Shown: in pieces, positions 36,922-44,886 of the stretch
How positions within the stretch are numbered: position 1 is the stretch's first letter
Layout: every line of letters begins with the position of its first letter
NCBI RefSeq assembly: GCF_020404765.1
Contig: NZ_JAIVEM010000072.1
Coordinates: forward strand, 124,001-188,000
DNA length: 64,000 bases
Direction of reading: 5' to 3'
Source of the DNA: Paenibacillus sp. BJ-4
GTDB lineage: Bacteria > Bacillota > Bacilli > Paenibacillales > Paenibacillaceae
Notes under the pieces: generated by a model
Databases searched by the model: none
Seen by the model: only the letters and a program-made list of their open reading frames with translations
Told to the model about the DNA's origin: nothing
Translations under genes and position numbers: made by a program

Positions 36922-38820
36922 ATGAGTGTACAAGCACCGACGTTGGAACGGGCGCAGGATTTACTACAAAAATTTTATGGCTATCCCGACTTCCGGGAGG
37001 GACAAAAGAAAATTGTCGCCAGTATGCTGGAAGGCAACGATACGTTAGGAATTATGCCGACAGGCGGCGGGAAGTCCATATGCTACCAAATTCCTGCCTT
37101 ATTGCATGAGGGTATAACGATTGTTGTATCACCGCTCATCTCGCTAATGAAGGATCAGGTGGATGCGCTGACGACGATGGGAATCGCGGCTGCGTATATC
37201 AATAGCACGCTGAGCGGGCGAGAAGTGAATGACCGCATCCGCGCCGCACGGAATGGCGATTTGAAGCTGCTGTATGTTGCACCAGAGCGGCTGGAGCTGG
37301 ATTGGTTCCGCGATGAGATGACCCAGCTGCCGATTTCCTGCGTTGCGGTGGATGAGGCTCACTGTGTATCCCAGTGGGGCCATGATTTCCGCACCAGCTA
37401 TCTGGCCGTGGCTCCGTTCGTGGAAGGGCTGTATGAACGCCCGATTGTAGCTGCGTTTACGGCAACGGCAACTCCGCAGGTTATGGACGACATCGTGCGG
37501 CTGCTTCGTCTGCGCTCACCGGAGACGTTCGTCACAGGCCTTGGACGGCCGAATTTGGCGTTCAGCGTGCTGCGCGGGGAAGACAAGCGCAGCTTTTTGC
37601 TGAATTATGCCCGAGAGCATGAGGGTGAATCAGGCATTATTTATGCGGCGACTCGTAAAGACGTGGACGATTTGTACCAACGGCTGCGCGATGCGGGCAT
37701 GGCAGCTGGACGCTATCATGCCGGGATGACAGATCAGGAACGTGCAGATAGCCAGGAAGGCTTCCTGTACGACGATATCCGTGTCATCGTTGCGACCAAC
37801 GCCTTCGGTATGGGGATTGATAAATCGAACGTGCGCTATGTCATTCACTACAACATGCCTAAAAATATGGAAGCCTACGTCCAAGAAGCGGGGCGCGCAG
37901 GACGTGATGGCGATCCGAGTCAATGCATTTTGTTGTTCGGACCGCAAGATATTATCACTCAAAAGTTCCTGATTGAGCAAAATCCGCAGGATGAAGACCG
38001 CAAGCGCAACGACTACCGCAAGCTCCAGCAGATGGTTGACTATTGCTACACAACTCGCTGCCTACGTACAGCACAGCTTGAGTATTTCGGCGAGGCAGAG
38101 GAGCATGAAGCTTGTGGCGTATGCAGCTCGTGCACGGATGAACGGGAGCTGGTCGATATGACCATAGATGCGCAAAAGATTTTTTCATGCATTCATCGCA
38201 TGCGGGAGCGTTTTGGGGTTTCGATGGTAGCCTCAGTGTTGAAAGGTTCACGCAACAAAAAGGTGCTCCAGTATGGTTTTGACAGCCTTCCAACCTATGG
38301 GGTGATGGGCAATCGGACGGAAAAAGAAATTGCTGAAATTATCAATGTTCTCGTATCGGAAGGCTATTTGATGTTGTCTGAGGGCCAATATCCGGTCGTT
38401 CGTTTGCAGCAACTTGCAGTTGAAGTGCTGAAAGGTCAGCGTGAAGTTATGCAGCGTGTGGTTCGACATGCCACGGCTTTTGCAGGTGGGGCAGGTTCAC
38501 GCGGAAGACAGGGACGCGATGCATATCCAGCGGCGGTCAATGAAACCGTATTTGAGCAATTGCGCCTGATCCGCCGTGATCTGGCCGCTCAGGAGCATGT
38601 ACCGTCTTATATCATTTTCAATGATGCTACATTACGTGAGATGAGTGTGGCGAACCCGCAATCCGAGGCAGATATGCTGCGGATCAAGGGTGTCGGTGAA
38701 GTGAAGTTCCGCAAGTATGGCAAGCTGTTTCTTGATTTTTTTCAAAATCAGGGGAATGTCGGTGGAACGGTGAACGAGAATGAGATTTATCCAGACGATG
38801 TGTATGAGGATTTTGAATAG
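36922..38820 (+). CDS. recQ: ATP-dependent DNA helicase RecQ
   Basis: A 632-residue 3'-5' helicase. Walker A is MPTGGGKS (45-52), the DEAH box is VDEAHCVSQWGHDFR, and motif VI is QEAGRAGRDG. The RQC zinc cysteines are in YTTRCLRTAQ and CGVCSSC, and a C-terminal HRDC domain (VPSYIIFNDATLREM) completes the usual order. ATG 36922 is preceded by AGGGG at 10 bases; an ATG at 36904 is the alternative. It acts in recombination and fork repair. Confidence 0.94.
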   Translation: MSVQAPTLERAQDLLQKFYGYPDFREGQKKIVASMLEGNDTLGIMPTGGGKSICYQIPALLHEGITIVVSPLISLMKDQVDALTTMGIAAAYINSTLSGREVNDRIRAARNGDLKLLYVAPERLELDWFRDEMTQLPISCVAVDEAHCVSQWGHDFRTSYLAVAPFVEGLYERPIVAAFTATATPQVMDDIVRLLRLRSPETFVTGLGRPNLAFSVLRGEDKRSFLLNYAREHEGESGIIYAATRKDVDDLYQRLRDAGMAAGRYHAGMTDQERADSQEGFLYDDIRVIVATNAFGMGIDKSNVRYVIHYNMPKNMEAYVQEAGRAGRDGDPSQCILLFGPQDIITQKFLIEQNPQDEDRKRNDYRKLQQMVDYCYTTRCLRTAQLEYFGEAEEHEACGVCSSCTDERELVDMTIDAQKIFSCIHRMRERFGVSMVASVLKGSRNKKVLQYGFDSLPTYGVMGNRTEKEIAEIINVLVSEGYLMLSEGQYPVVRLQQLAVEVLKGQREVMQRVVRHATAFAGGAGSRGRQGRDAYPAAVNETVFEQLRLIRRDLAAQEHVPSYIIFNDATLREMSVANPQSEADMLRIKGVGEVKFRKYGKLFLDFFQNQGNVGGTVNENEIYPDDVYEDFE

Positions 38821-38870
38821 CTATACTAAAGAATAGAAGCATCCATGCAAACTATAGAAGGTTGTGACCT

Positions 38871-40781
38871 ATGAAAGTCATTTTATCAACGTTAAATGCA
38901 AAATATATTCATACCTCGCTGGCCATCCGATGTCTCAAAGCCTACAGTGAAAAGGATTTTGACATCGAGCTGGCGGAGTATACGATCAAGGACCCGGTGA
39001 TGAACATCGTATCCGATTTGTTCCAGCGGGGAGCAGATGTCATCGGCTTCTCCTGCTATATATGGAACATTGAAGAGACCATTAAAGTGATTGATGTGTT
39101 GAAAAAGATTATGCCCGAGGTCAAAATCGTACTGGGGGGTCCGGAGGTATCTTACGATACAGAGCACTGGATGAAGCGCTTGGCGAATGTGGATTTTATC
39201 GTTGTTGGTGAGGGAGAAGAAACGTTCCATCAACTGCTCCAGGAGCTGGAGGGGGAGCGCAAGTTCCATTTTGTATATGGACTGGCTTACCGCAAGGGAG
39301 AAGAGGTTATCCTGATGCCGGGCCGCCCGAAGGCGGATTTGAACGAGCTGCCGTCGCCCTATCGCTTTGCCGAAGATTTACCGGAACTCGGGAAGCGGGT
39401 TGTTTATTTTGAAACGAGCCGGGGGTGTCCGTTCAGCTGCCAGTTTTGTCTGTCGAGCATTGAGGTCGGGGTGCGTTATTACGATATTGAGCGCACAAAG
39501 TCGGACATTTTGTATCTGATTGACAACGGGGCTAAATTGATCAAGTTTGTGGACCGTACATTTAATATCAAACGGGACTATGCGCTGGAGATGTTCAAAT
39601 TTCTGATTGAAAACCATCGCGGCTGTGTCTTCCAGTTTGAGATTACAGCAGATATTATGCGTCCCGAGGTGTTGGATTATTTGGCGGAAAATGCGCCGCC
39701 GGGCATCTTTCGCTTTGAAATCGGTGTCCAGTCGACGAACGACCCGACCAATGAGCTGGTTAAGCGCCGGCAGAATTTTGCCAAGCTTTCCCGCACCGTT
39801 ACGAAGGTCAAGCAAAGCGGCAAAATCGACCAGCATCTGGATCTGATCGCTGGTCTGCCTTTGGAGGACTACAATACCTTCCGTAAAACGTTTAATGACG
39901 TTTTTGCGCTCGGCCCGGAAGAGCTCCAGCTCGGTTTCCTCAAAATGCTGCGAGGTACGGGGCTGCGTATTGACGCCGATAAATATAATTACACATACAT
40001 GGATGTGGCACCTTATGAAATGCTGAGCAATGATGTCCTTTCCTTTGCTGATATCGTTCGGCTCAAACGCTTGGAAGATGTATTGGAGAAATACTGGAAT
40101 TCCCATCGTATGGATCATACGGTGAACTATTTGATCGAACGTGAATTTGTCTCCGCCTTTGATTTCTTTCAAGAGTTCGGAGACTACTGGGAGGGGCAAG
40201 GCTGGCAAAAAATTGGCCACCAGCTCGAAGACTTGTTCACGCGTCTCCAGTCCTTTCTGGTATCGCGCGCAACGAAGCGAATGGAGATCGTACTCGGGCT
40301 GATGAAGCTCGATTATTTCCTGAACCATAAATACAAGCCGCGTAAAATCTGGTGGGAGCATACTTTGGAGAAGGACGACTGGTCCAGCTATATGAAAATG
40401 GTTCTTCAGCACCCGGATGTACTGTTGTCACCTGTGGTTGCGGACGTTGTGGCTGAGACGGTGAGAGAGGCTTCGACACAGCATGGTGTACAAGCATCTC
40501 CTTCTTCTGCTACGGATGTCCATCCCGCTATGAGCAGCCAGCAATCACAGCCATATCGCGAGATGATCCCGGCCTTCGCTTCCTTGAAGCTGGGTGAAAA
40601 GGAGCTGCAAAAGCACGCTGTGCTGGATATTTTACCGTTCAGTCTGGAACATATCCTGAGTGGCGGTAGCCCATTGACTGCTGAAGGGCGAACACTGCTA
40701 CTAGTAGTCTATCAGCAAAATGAACAGCAAAAGCCGCTTTACTATACCATGCCGATCGGCAAGGAAATTGCTGCGATTTAA
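38871..40781 (+). CDS. B12-binding domain radical SAM protein
   Basis: A 636-residue protein with an N-terminal cobalamin-binding-like Rossmann domain (about 1-140, GADVIGFSCYIWNIEE, VLGGPEVSYD), a radical SAM core with the 4Fe-4S motif C186-x3-C190-x2-C193 (CPFSCQFC), and a C-terminal DUF4080-type region. The usual DxHxxG B12 signature is not evident, so cobalamin may be bound base-off without that histidine or not at all. The substrate is unknown; relatives modify tRNA, lipids or peptides. It lies 50 bases after recQ. Confidence 0.9.
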   Translation: MKVILSTLNAKYIHTSLAIRCLKAYSEKDFDIELAEYTIKDPVMNIVSDLFQRGADVIGFSCYIWNIEETIKVIDVLKKIMPEVKIVLGGPEVSYDTEHWMKRLANVDFIVVGEGEETFHQLLQELEGERKFHFVYGLAYRKGEEVILMPGRPKADLNELPSPYRFAEDLPELGKRVVYFETSRGCPFSCQFCLSSIEVGVRYYDIERTKSDILYLIDNGAKLIKFVDRTFNIKRDYALEMFKFLIENHRGCVFQFEITADIMRPEVLDYLAENAPPGIFRFEIGVQSTNDPTNELVKRRQNFAKLSRTVTKVKQSGKIDQHLDLIAGLPLEDYNTFRKTFNDVFALGPEELQLGFLKMLRGTGLRIDADKYNYTYMDVAPYEMLSNDVLSFADIVRLKRLEDVLEKYWNSHRMDHTVNYLIEREFVSAFDFFQEFGDYWEGQGWQKIGHQLEDLFTRLQSFLVSRATKRMEIVLGLMKLDYFLNHKYKPRKIWWEHTLEKDDWSSYMKMVLQHPDVLLSPVVADVVAETVREASTQHGVQASPSSATDVHPAMSSQQSQPYREMIPAFASLKLGEKELQKHAVLDILPFSLEHILSGGSPLTAEGRTLLLVVYQQNEQQKPLYYTMPIGKEIAAI

Positions 40782-40807
40782 CTAAAAATAGTTTTTAAAA
40801 ACTACAG

Positions 40808-40847
40808 AAGGCATCGACTTTAACATACAAGAGTCGGTGCCTTTTTT
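40808..40847 (+). terminator. Intrinsic terminator
   Basis: AAGGCATCGACT pairs with AGTCGGTGCCTT around an AACATACA-type loop, followed by a T-run. Confidence 0.9.
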
Positions 40848-40958
40848 ATGTTTTATGAAAATAATTTTTACATTCGCATAATCTATTGCTTTATAAAATT
40901 TCACAAAACAAATATATGATTATTTCATCATATATTAACTTTATTGGAGTGTGACCTT

Positions 40959-42269
40959 GTGAAAAAGCATTCAGTGAAAAAGAGTCTTCTTGCTTTAAGC
41001 GCCCTTACCGTCTTGAGTGCGCCATTGTTATCCTCAGATATTCCTAAGGCTTTTGCAGCGTCAGCTACCAAATCCACTACCGCACAGGCATCGAAAGGAC
41101 AAAATGCTGCATCAGCAAGAGCCACTGCTCCTAAAAATGTCATTATTTTTATCGGCGATGGTATGGGAGAAGCAAGTCGCAACGCGATTCGCTTGGCCAC
41201 GGTTGGAAAGTCGGGATTGCTTGAAATGGACAATCTGCCGGTAACGGGCCTCGTTAGCACGAGCTCGGGGGACAACCTGGTTACAGATTCGGCAGCTGCG
41301 GCTACTGCAATTGCAACAGGTGTAAAAACATATAACGGTGCTATTGGGATGGATTTGAATAAAAAACCAGTCACAACGATTATGGAGTTGGCTAAAAAAG
41401 CAGGTATGTCAACAGGTGTCGTGACGACAAGCCAAGTGACAGACGCAACAGGTGCAGCCTTTGGTGCGCATGTTGAGAAGCGTTCTGCTCAAAGTGAGAT
41501 TGCCAAGCAGTATCTGGAAAAGAGTAAGCTGGATGTTATTCTGGGCGGTGGTGAGGATTTCTGGTATCCGGCAGGAACAGCCGGTAAACATCCTGATGCC
41601 CCGGCAGAAGATCCTGAGGAAGCCAGTAAGGGAACTCAGGGAAATTTGGTGGAGCAGGCCAAGAAATTGGGCTATAGTTATGTGACAGATCAGGCAGAAA
41701 TGAAAGCAGCCAAAGGCTCTAAACTGCTCGGATTGTTCGCCAATGAAGAAATGTTCCAAGCTCACAACAAGCTCGGCAACTCTTACAACCCAACGGTTTC
41801 TTTGCCAGATATGACAGCGAAAGCGATTGACATTCTTTCCAAAAACAAAAAAGGCTTTTTCCTGATGGTAGAGGAAGAAGGAACAGATGAGATGGCGCAT
41901 GACAATGAAGGTGAATTAACGATTAAGGCCGGGCAACAGCTGGATAAGGCTGTTAAAGTAGCTAAGGATTATGCCAAAGCCCATCCAGATACATTAGTAT
42001 TGGTGACGGCGGACCATGAAACAGGCGGTTTGGCGATTGAAGGTAAGGATGCGAAAGATGAAGCCGACGATGGTACAACCAATGAAGACGGTCCTTTCAC
42101 CATTCATGGTACGGACGAAACGTTCTATATTGATTGGACGACAAAAGGACACACCGCAGTAGATGTTGCATTGACTGCAATGGGACCGGGCTCCTCTCAG
42201 TTTAGCGGGAATTACCCGAATACTGCCATTCATGACAAGCTGGTTAAGCTGCTTCAATTAAAGAAATAG
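40959..42269 (+). CDS. phoA: Secreted alkaline phosphatase
   Basis: A 436-residue precursor starting at GTG 40959 (GGAG 9 bases upstream). It has a Sec signal peptide: basic start, LLALSALTVLSAPLL core, likely cleavage after AFA at 31-33. The mature enzyme has the metal aspartate in FIGDGMG (D67), the nucleophile S111 in VTDSAAAATAIATG, and ligands in EGTDEMAHDNE and TADHETGG. It releases phosphate from monoesters outside the cell. TTTACA and TTCACA upstream (about 40868-40905) might be part of a Pho box, but the match is weak. Confidence 0.94.
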   Translation: MKKHSVKKSLLALSALTVLSAPLLSSDIPKAFAASATKSTTAQASKGQNAASARATAPKNVIIFIGDGMGEASRNAIRLATVGKSGLLEMDNLPVTGLVSTSSGDNLVTDSAAAATAIATGVKTYNGAIGMDLNKKPVTTIMELAKKAGMSTGVVTTSQVTDATGAAFGAHVEKRSAQSEIAKQYLEKSKLDVILGGGEDFWYPAGTAGKHPDAPAEDPEEASKGTQGNLVEQAKKLGYSYVTDQAEMKAAKGSKLLGLFANEEMFQAHNKLGNSYNPTVSLPDMTAKAIDILSKNKKGFFLMVEEEGTDEMAHDNEGELTIKAGQQLDKAVKVAKDYAKAHPDTLVLVTADHETGGLAIEGKDAKDEADDGTTNEDGPFTIHGTDETFYIDWTTKGHTAVDVALTAMGPGSSQFSGNYPNTAIHDKLVKLLQLKK

Positions 42270-42360
42270 CTCGGGGTGTGGGCATCATTTAAAAGATATT
42301 CCATATTGGAAATATGGTTTTTCCTATGATAAACTAAAGCTAATAAGTATATACTGAAAA

Positions 42361-42484
42361 AGAGTAAGGATGCTGCCAACATCCTCACTCTTTTACAACA
42401 GCCGCTTATAAGGGCGGTGGCTGTAGAGTTGGATTAGTGAAATAGACCGCTAACCTTTTCCAGAGGGCGGTCTATTTCTTTTTG
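42361..42484 (+). ncRNA. Candidate type I antitoxin RNA, copy 1
   Basis: Predicted plus-strand RNA starting near a TATACT -10 at 42350-42355. It has a 5' hairpin (AGAGTAAGGATG/CATCCTCACTCT, 42361-42391) and ends at a perfect 11-bp hairpin, AAATAGACCGC (42440-42450) with GCGGTCTATTT (42467-42477) and a T-rich tail. The end overlaps antisense to the 3' end of the toxin gene, as in txpA/RatA. The first hairpin, followed by TTTT, could alternatively be the phoA terminator. Confidence 0.5.
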
Positions 42485-42555
42485 TTGAAGGAAATAATCA
42501 AGATCACCAATGTCGCAAATTGAATCATCAACATCAATGTATCTTTAACCTCCAC
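42472..42555 (-). CDS. Holin-like type I toxin, copy 1
   Basis: A 27-residue peptide from GTG 42555: MEVKDTL, a hydrophobic span, then FNKKK. It matches the putative holin-like toxin (TxpA/BsrG-like) pattern: short polar start, one membrane helix, lysine tail. AAAGGAGGTG is placed 8 bases before the GTG; an ATG two codons upstream is too close to the GGAGG. The TAG stop lies within the hairpin shared with the opposing RNA. 12 of 27 residues equal copy 2. Confidence 0.75.
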   Translation of the reverse strand: MEVKDTLMLMIQFATLVILIISFNKKK

Positions 42556-42640
42556 AGGCATCACCTCCTTTGCAGGAGACTAGCCGACCGCCCATCTAAG
42601 CCATTCTGTTGTTAGTTTATAGTATATCATATGGATAGTA
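42556..42640 (-). promoter_or_regulatory. Toxin copy 1 leader and promoter
   Basis: On the minus strand a TATACT -10 is followed 27 bases later by GGGCGGTCGGCTA, the same spacing and motif as in copy 2. GGGCGGTC is exactly complementary to GACCGCCC just after the toxin stop, so the mRNA ends can pair. Confidence 0.5.
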
Positions 42641-42691
42641 TTGCTAAAAAGGACAAGCCTGAACTAAAGAGTTACCTGTCGTGCCACTGCG

Positions 42692-42806
42692 CAGTCGGAT
42701 GGTGCTTCCCAGCGCCCCCGCCCCCGGATTTCTTGAATTAAGCTTTGTTTAAGCAAAAATCCGGGGACAAAAGCGACCGCCTCGCTTGTACAGCACCATT
42801 CCGCCT
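42692..42806. repeat. Long nested hairpin element
   Basis: Outer arms GTCGGATGGTGCT (about 42693-42706) and AGCACCATTCCGCC (about 42792-42805) enclose inner arms CCCCGGATTT (42722-42731) and AAAATCCGGGG (about 42756-42766), with a TTAA-rich centre. It sits between the two toxin loci. It could be a MITE-like repeat or a structured RNA; no reading frame or transposase is associated. Confidence 0.55.
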
Positions 42807-43056
42807 ACTCCGTTTTTGTGTTTCATTTTTCGAGTTCAATTTATTTAAGCTGAATCGACAATTTTGACGCAAGTAGAGTGCGCAGTTGTGGTCAAGATAT
42901 TATTAGGATGAGTTCTCCTAGCAAGGTTAAATTTATTTGGGGAATACTCACGGGATGATCTGACTCTATAGCTCCTCATCTGGAGTATGAAACTCGAATA
43001 TCAAATAATTTAGAAATCTGATTAATAAAAACATGTAATTACGTAATAAAATCGGT

Positions 43057-43197
43057 TATAATGAGGTAAGAATAAGTAAGGAGCCGTGCTCTAACACGGC
43101 TCCAGCATACAACAACTGCATAAAGAGCAGTCGGCCGCGTAAGATAAGGTCGAGAATAGACCGTTTACCTTTGGTCAGGGCGGTCTATTTCTTTTTC
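43057..43197 (+). ncRNA. Candidate type I antitoxin RNA, copy 2
   Basis: A consensus TATAAT at 43057-43062 (weak -35) would start an RNA near 43069. It has a 5' hairpin GGAGCCGTG/CACGGCTCC (43080-43103) and a terminator AATAGACCG (43155-43163) with CGGTCTATT (43181-43189) and TTTCTTTTT. The 3' end overlaps the toxin copy 2 end in antisense. Same architecture as copy 1. Confidence 0.6.
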
Positions 43198-43268
43198 ATG
43201 TAGGTAAGTAACGCCAGAATGAACATGCCGAACATGATCATTAAGGAGATAGCATCTTTGACCTCCAT
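43185..43268 (-). CDS. Holin-like type I toxin, copy 2
   Basis: A 27-residue peptide from ATG 43268: MEVKDAISLM, a single hydrophobic helix, then TYMKKK. GGGAGGTG is 8 bases before the ATG; the ATG two codons upstream (43274) is too close to it. The stop is in the stem of the hairpin shared with the antisense RNA. Overall pattern is that of the putative holin-like toxin family of Bacilli. It would insert in the membrane when its RNA antitoxin is lost. Confidence 0.8.
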   Translation of the reverse strand: MEVKDAISLMIMFGMFILALLTYMKKK

Positions 43269-43345
43269 GGGCATCACCTCCCTTCTGGGAGATTAGCCGA
43301 CCGCCCTCTATAGCCGTATATTGTACTAGAAAAGTATACCATAAA
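43269..43345 (-). promoter_or_regulatory. Toxin copy 2 leader and promoter
   Basis: Minus-strand TATACT, then 27 bases, then GGGCGGTCGGCTAATC before the ribosome site. GGGCGGTC plus one flanking A can pair with GACCGCCCT behind the toxin stop, the type of long-range 5'-3' contact that keeps type I toxin mRNAs silent. Confidence 0.5.
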
Positions 43346-43424
43346 TCAGAGATAATCAAAGTAATAAAACACTTAAAAACGTTTTTTCGACCTTGATGGA
43401 AATTCTCTTTAAAATGCTATTCCT

Positions 43425-44030
43425 TTACTCCTCCGTTGTTTTCTTCCCCCATACATATTTCATTGTAAAAAATATAATGGTCAGTACAATGACAAGCAGA
43501 GTAACCTGCGAGCCATAACGATGTATCAGTTCTCCAGCTGTCTCTACATGCTTGCCAAAGAAACGTCCGAGCAGAAAGAAGATTAGCGTCCAAATCAAGC
43601 CAGTTGAATAAGAGAAAAGTGCATAGCGTTTGAAGCTTATTTTATTGATACCGACGATGTAAGGAATAATGTGACGGACAATGGGCAGCAAATAGCTAAT
43701 GCAAATCGTGAAATTTCCATACTTATGTACTAAATTTTCCGAAAAGGTAATGTACTTGTCCATTTTTTTCCGTCGTCGCAAACGGTCCAAAACGGATATA
43801 CCTAACAGTCTCCCCAGTACATATCCTAAGGATAAGCCCGATATAACCCCAAGATAAACCATTAAAAAAGCGGGTAGCGGATGAAGGATTCCTATGCTTG
43901 TTACAGCCCCGCCAGTCATCACAACGACTTCGTCTGGAATGGGTAGCCCCACGATTCCGAGCCATAGAGTAAAGAATAATGCCGCATAGCCGTACTCTTC
44001 AATGATGGAAATTAAATGTTCAATGTCCAT
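43425..44030 (-). CDS. DedA-family membrane protein
   Basis: A 201-residue DedA/VTT protein with about five to six spans. Signature strings are FFTLWLGIVGLPIPDEVVVMTGG, GVISGLSLGYVLGRLLG and YLLPIVRHIIPYIVGI (the conserved arginine with Pro). Family members act in lipid carrier (undecaprenyl phosphate or phosphatidylethanolamine) flipping. ATG 44030 has GGGGG at 9 bases; ATG 44036 is too close. It is 12-18 bases downstream of a lipid-methyltransferase-like gene, likely an operon. Confidence 0.92.
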   Translation of the reverse strand: MDIEHLISIIEEYGYAALFFTLWLGIVGLPIPDEVVVMTGGAVTSIGILHPLPAFLMVYLGVISGLSLGYVLGRLLGISVLDRLRRRKKMDKYITFSENLVHKYGNFTICISYLLPIVRHIIPYIVGINKISFKRYALFSYSTGLIWTLIFFLLGRFFGKHVETAGELIHRYGSQVTLLVIVLTIIFFTMKYVWGKKTTEE

Positions 44031-44048
44031 ACCCATTTTCCCCCTTAC

Positions 44049-44624
44049 TTATGCTTTCTTCCGGCATACATAGACGAATGCGGGTGGAACGTTCATGGGC
44101 ACAAATTTGATCTCTTCAATATCAAACCATTCACCTAACTGCTGCTTCATTTGTGTAGAATATTGAAAGGCGATGAACATTCCTCCATCTCTGAGCGATA
44201 GATGAATTTGCTCTACGATCTGATTTCGCATGGCTTGTGGGAAATTAAAAAAGGGTAGCCCGCTTATTATGCAGTCAAGCTGGTCAATTTCGGCATTTTT
44301 TATGGCAAGCTGAAGCTCACGTGAATCGGAATAACACAGATAATTCGGGAACCTTCTTTTTAAGCTCTCCTGCATAGTCTGATCCTTTTCAAACAGCAGA
44401 ACCTTGGTTTGGGCTCTTGCAGCTGGAGAAATATATTGGGTAATTGCTCCCGTGCCAGCCCCAAGCTCGGCGACGGCATGAACTTCACTCCAAGGAATAG
44501 ATTCAATCATACTTTTAGCCAGAAATCTGGAGCTTGGTGTTACACTCCCCACATATGTAGGTGAATGCAAAAATTTAAATAAGAACATAAATCTTTCGTG
44601 AACCAAATGACTAATACGGATCAT
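44049..44624 (-). CDS. PmtA-like SAM-dependent methyltransferase
   Basis: A 191-residue class I methyltransferase. YVGSVTPSSRFLAKSMIESI followed by VAELGAGTGAITQYIS (SAM motif I) is the pattern of the PmtA/phospholipid N-methyltransferase and rRNA dimethylase-like group; IISGLPFFNFP replaces the NPPY motif. AAGGGG 8 bases before ATG 44624 sets the start. Pairing with DedA suggests a membrane lipid substrate, which is inference. Confidence 0.82.
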   Translation of the reverse strand: MIRISHLVHERFMFLFKFLHSPTYVGSVTPSSRFLAKSMIESIPWSEVHAVAELGAGTGAITQYISPAARAQTKVLLFEKDQTMQESLKRRFPNYLCYSDSRELQLAIKNAEIDQLDCIISGLPFFNFPQAMRNQIVEQIHLSLRDGGMFIAFQYSTQMKQQLGEWFDIEEIKFVPMNVPPAFVYVCRKKA

Positions 44625-44729
44625 GAACCGTTCCCCTTCTTTCACTTTTCTGAATACGTTCGTTTATTCTCTGCTAAGAGTAACAAATTATCCCTATACT
44701 TACTCCTGTCTGGAGTAGGGTTCATATCC

Positions 44730-44756
44730 CCGTCCGACGGCGGGGATTTTCCTTGG
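44730..44756. terminator. Palindromic hairpin
   Basis: ATCCCCGTC-C-GACGGCGGGGAT is a near-perfect hairpin followed by TTTTCC on the plus strand. No plus-strand gene ends here, so its role (leader attenuator or relic) is unclear. Confidence 0.4.
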
Positions 44757-44886
44757 CTATAGTCTAGGGAAATGGGGATAATTATTCAGTTATCATTCAG
44801 CGTGCTCTCAGGCTACATTCAGTTTTGCTACCGATGAAAGGTAGGTGTGCTGCTAAAAACTAATGTACACAGAGAGGGGATCTACT

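Noticed and set aside
39378..40412. 344-codon minus-strand open frame opposite the radical SAM gene
   Set aside because: Mirror frame of a clearly coding gene; no family resemblance.
40862..40910. Pho box upstream of alkaline phosphatase
   Set aside because: Only two of the expected TTxACA repeats are seen and their spacing is poor; noted in the gene entry only.
42361..42394. First toxin-locus hairpin as simple phoA terminator
   Set aside because: Not excluded, but the second locus has a hairpin at the same place without a T-run and without a gene upstream, so a 5' hairpin of the antitoxin RNA is preferred.
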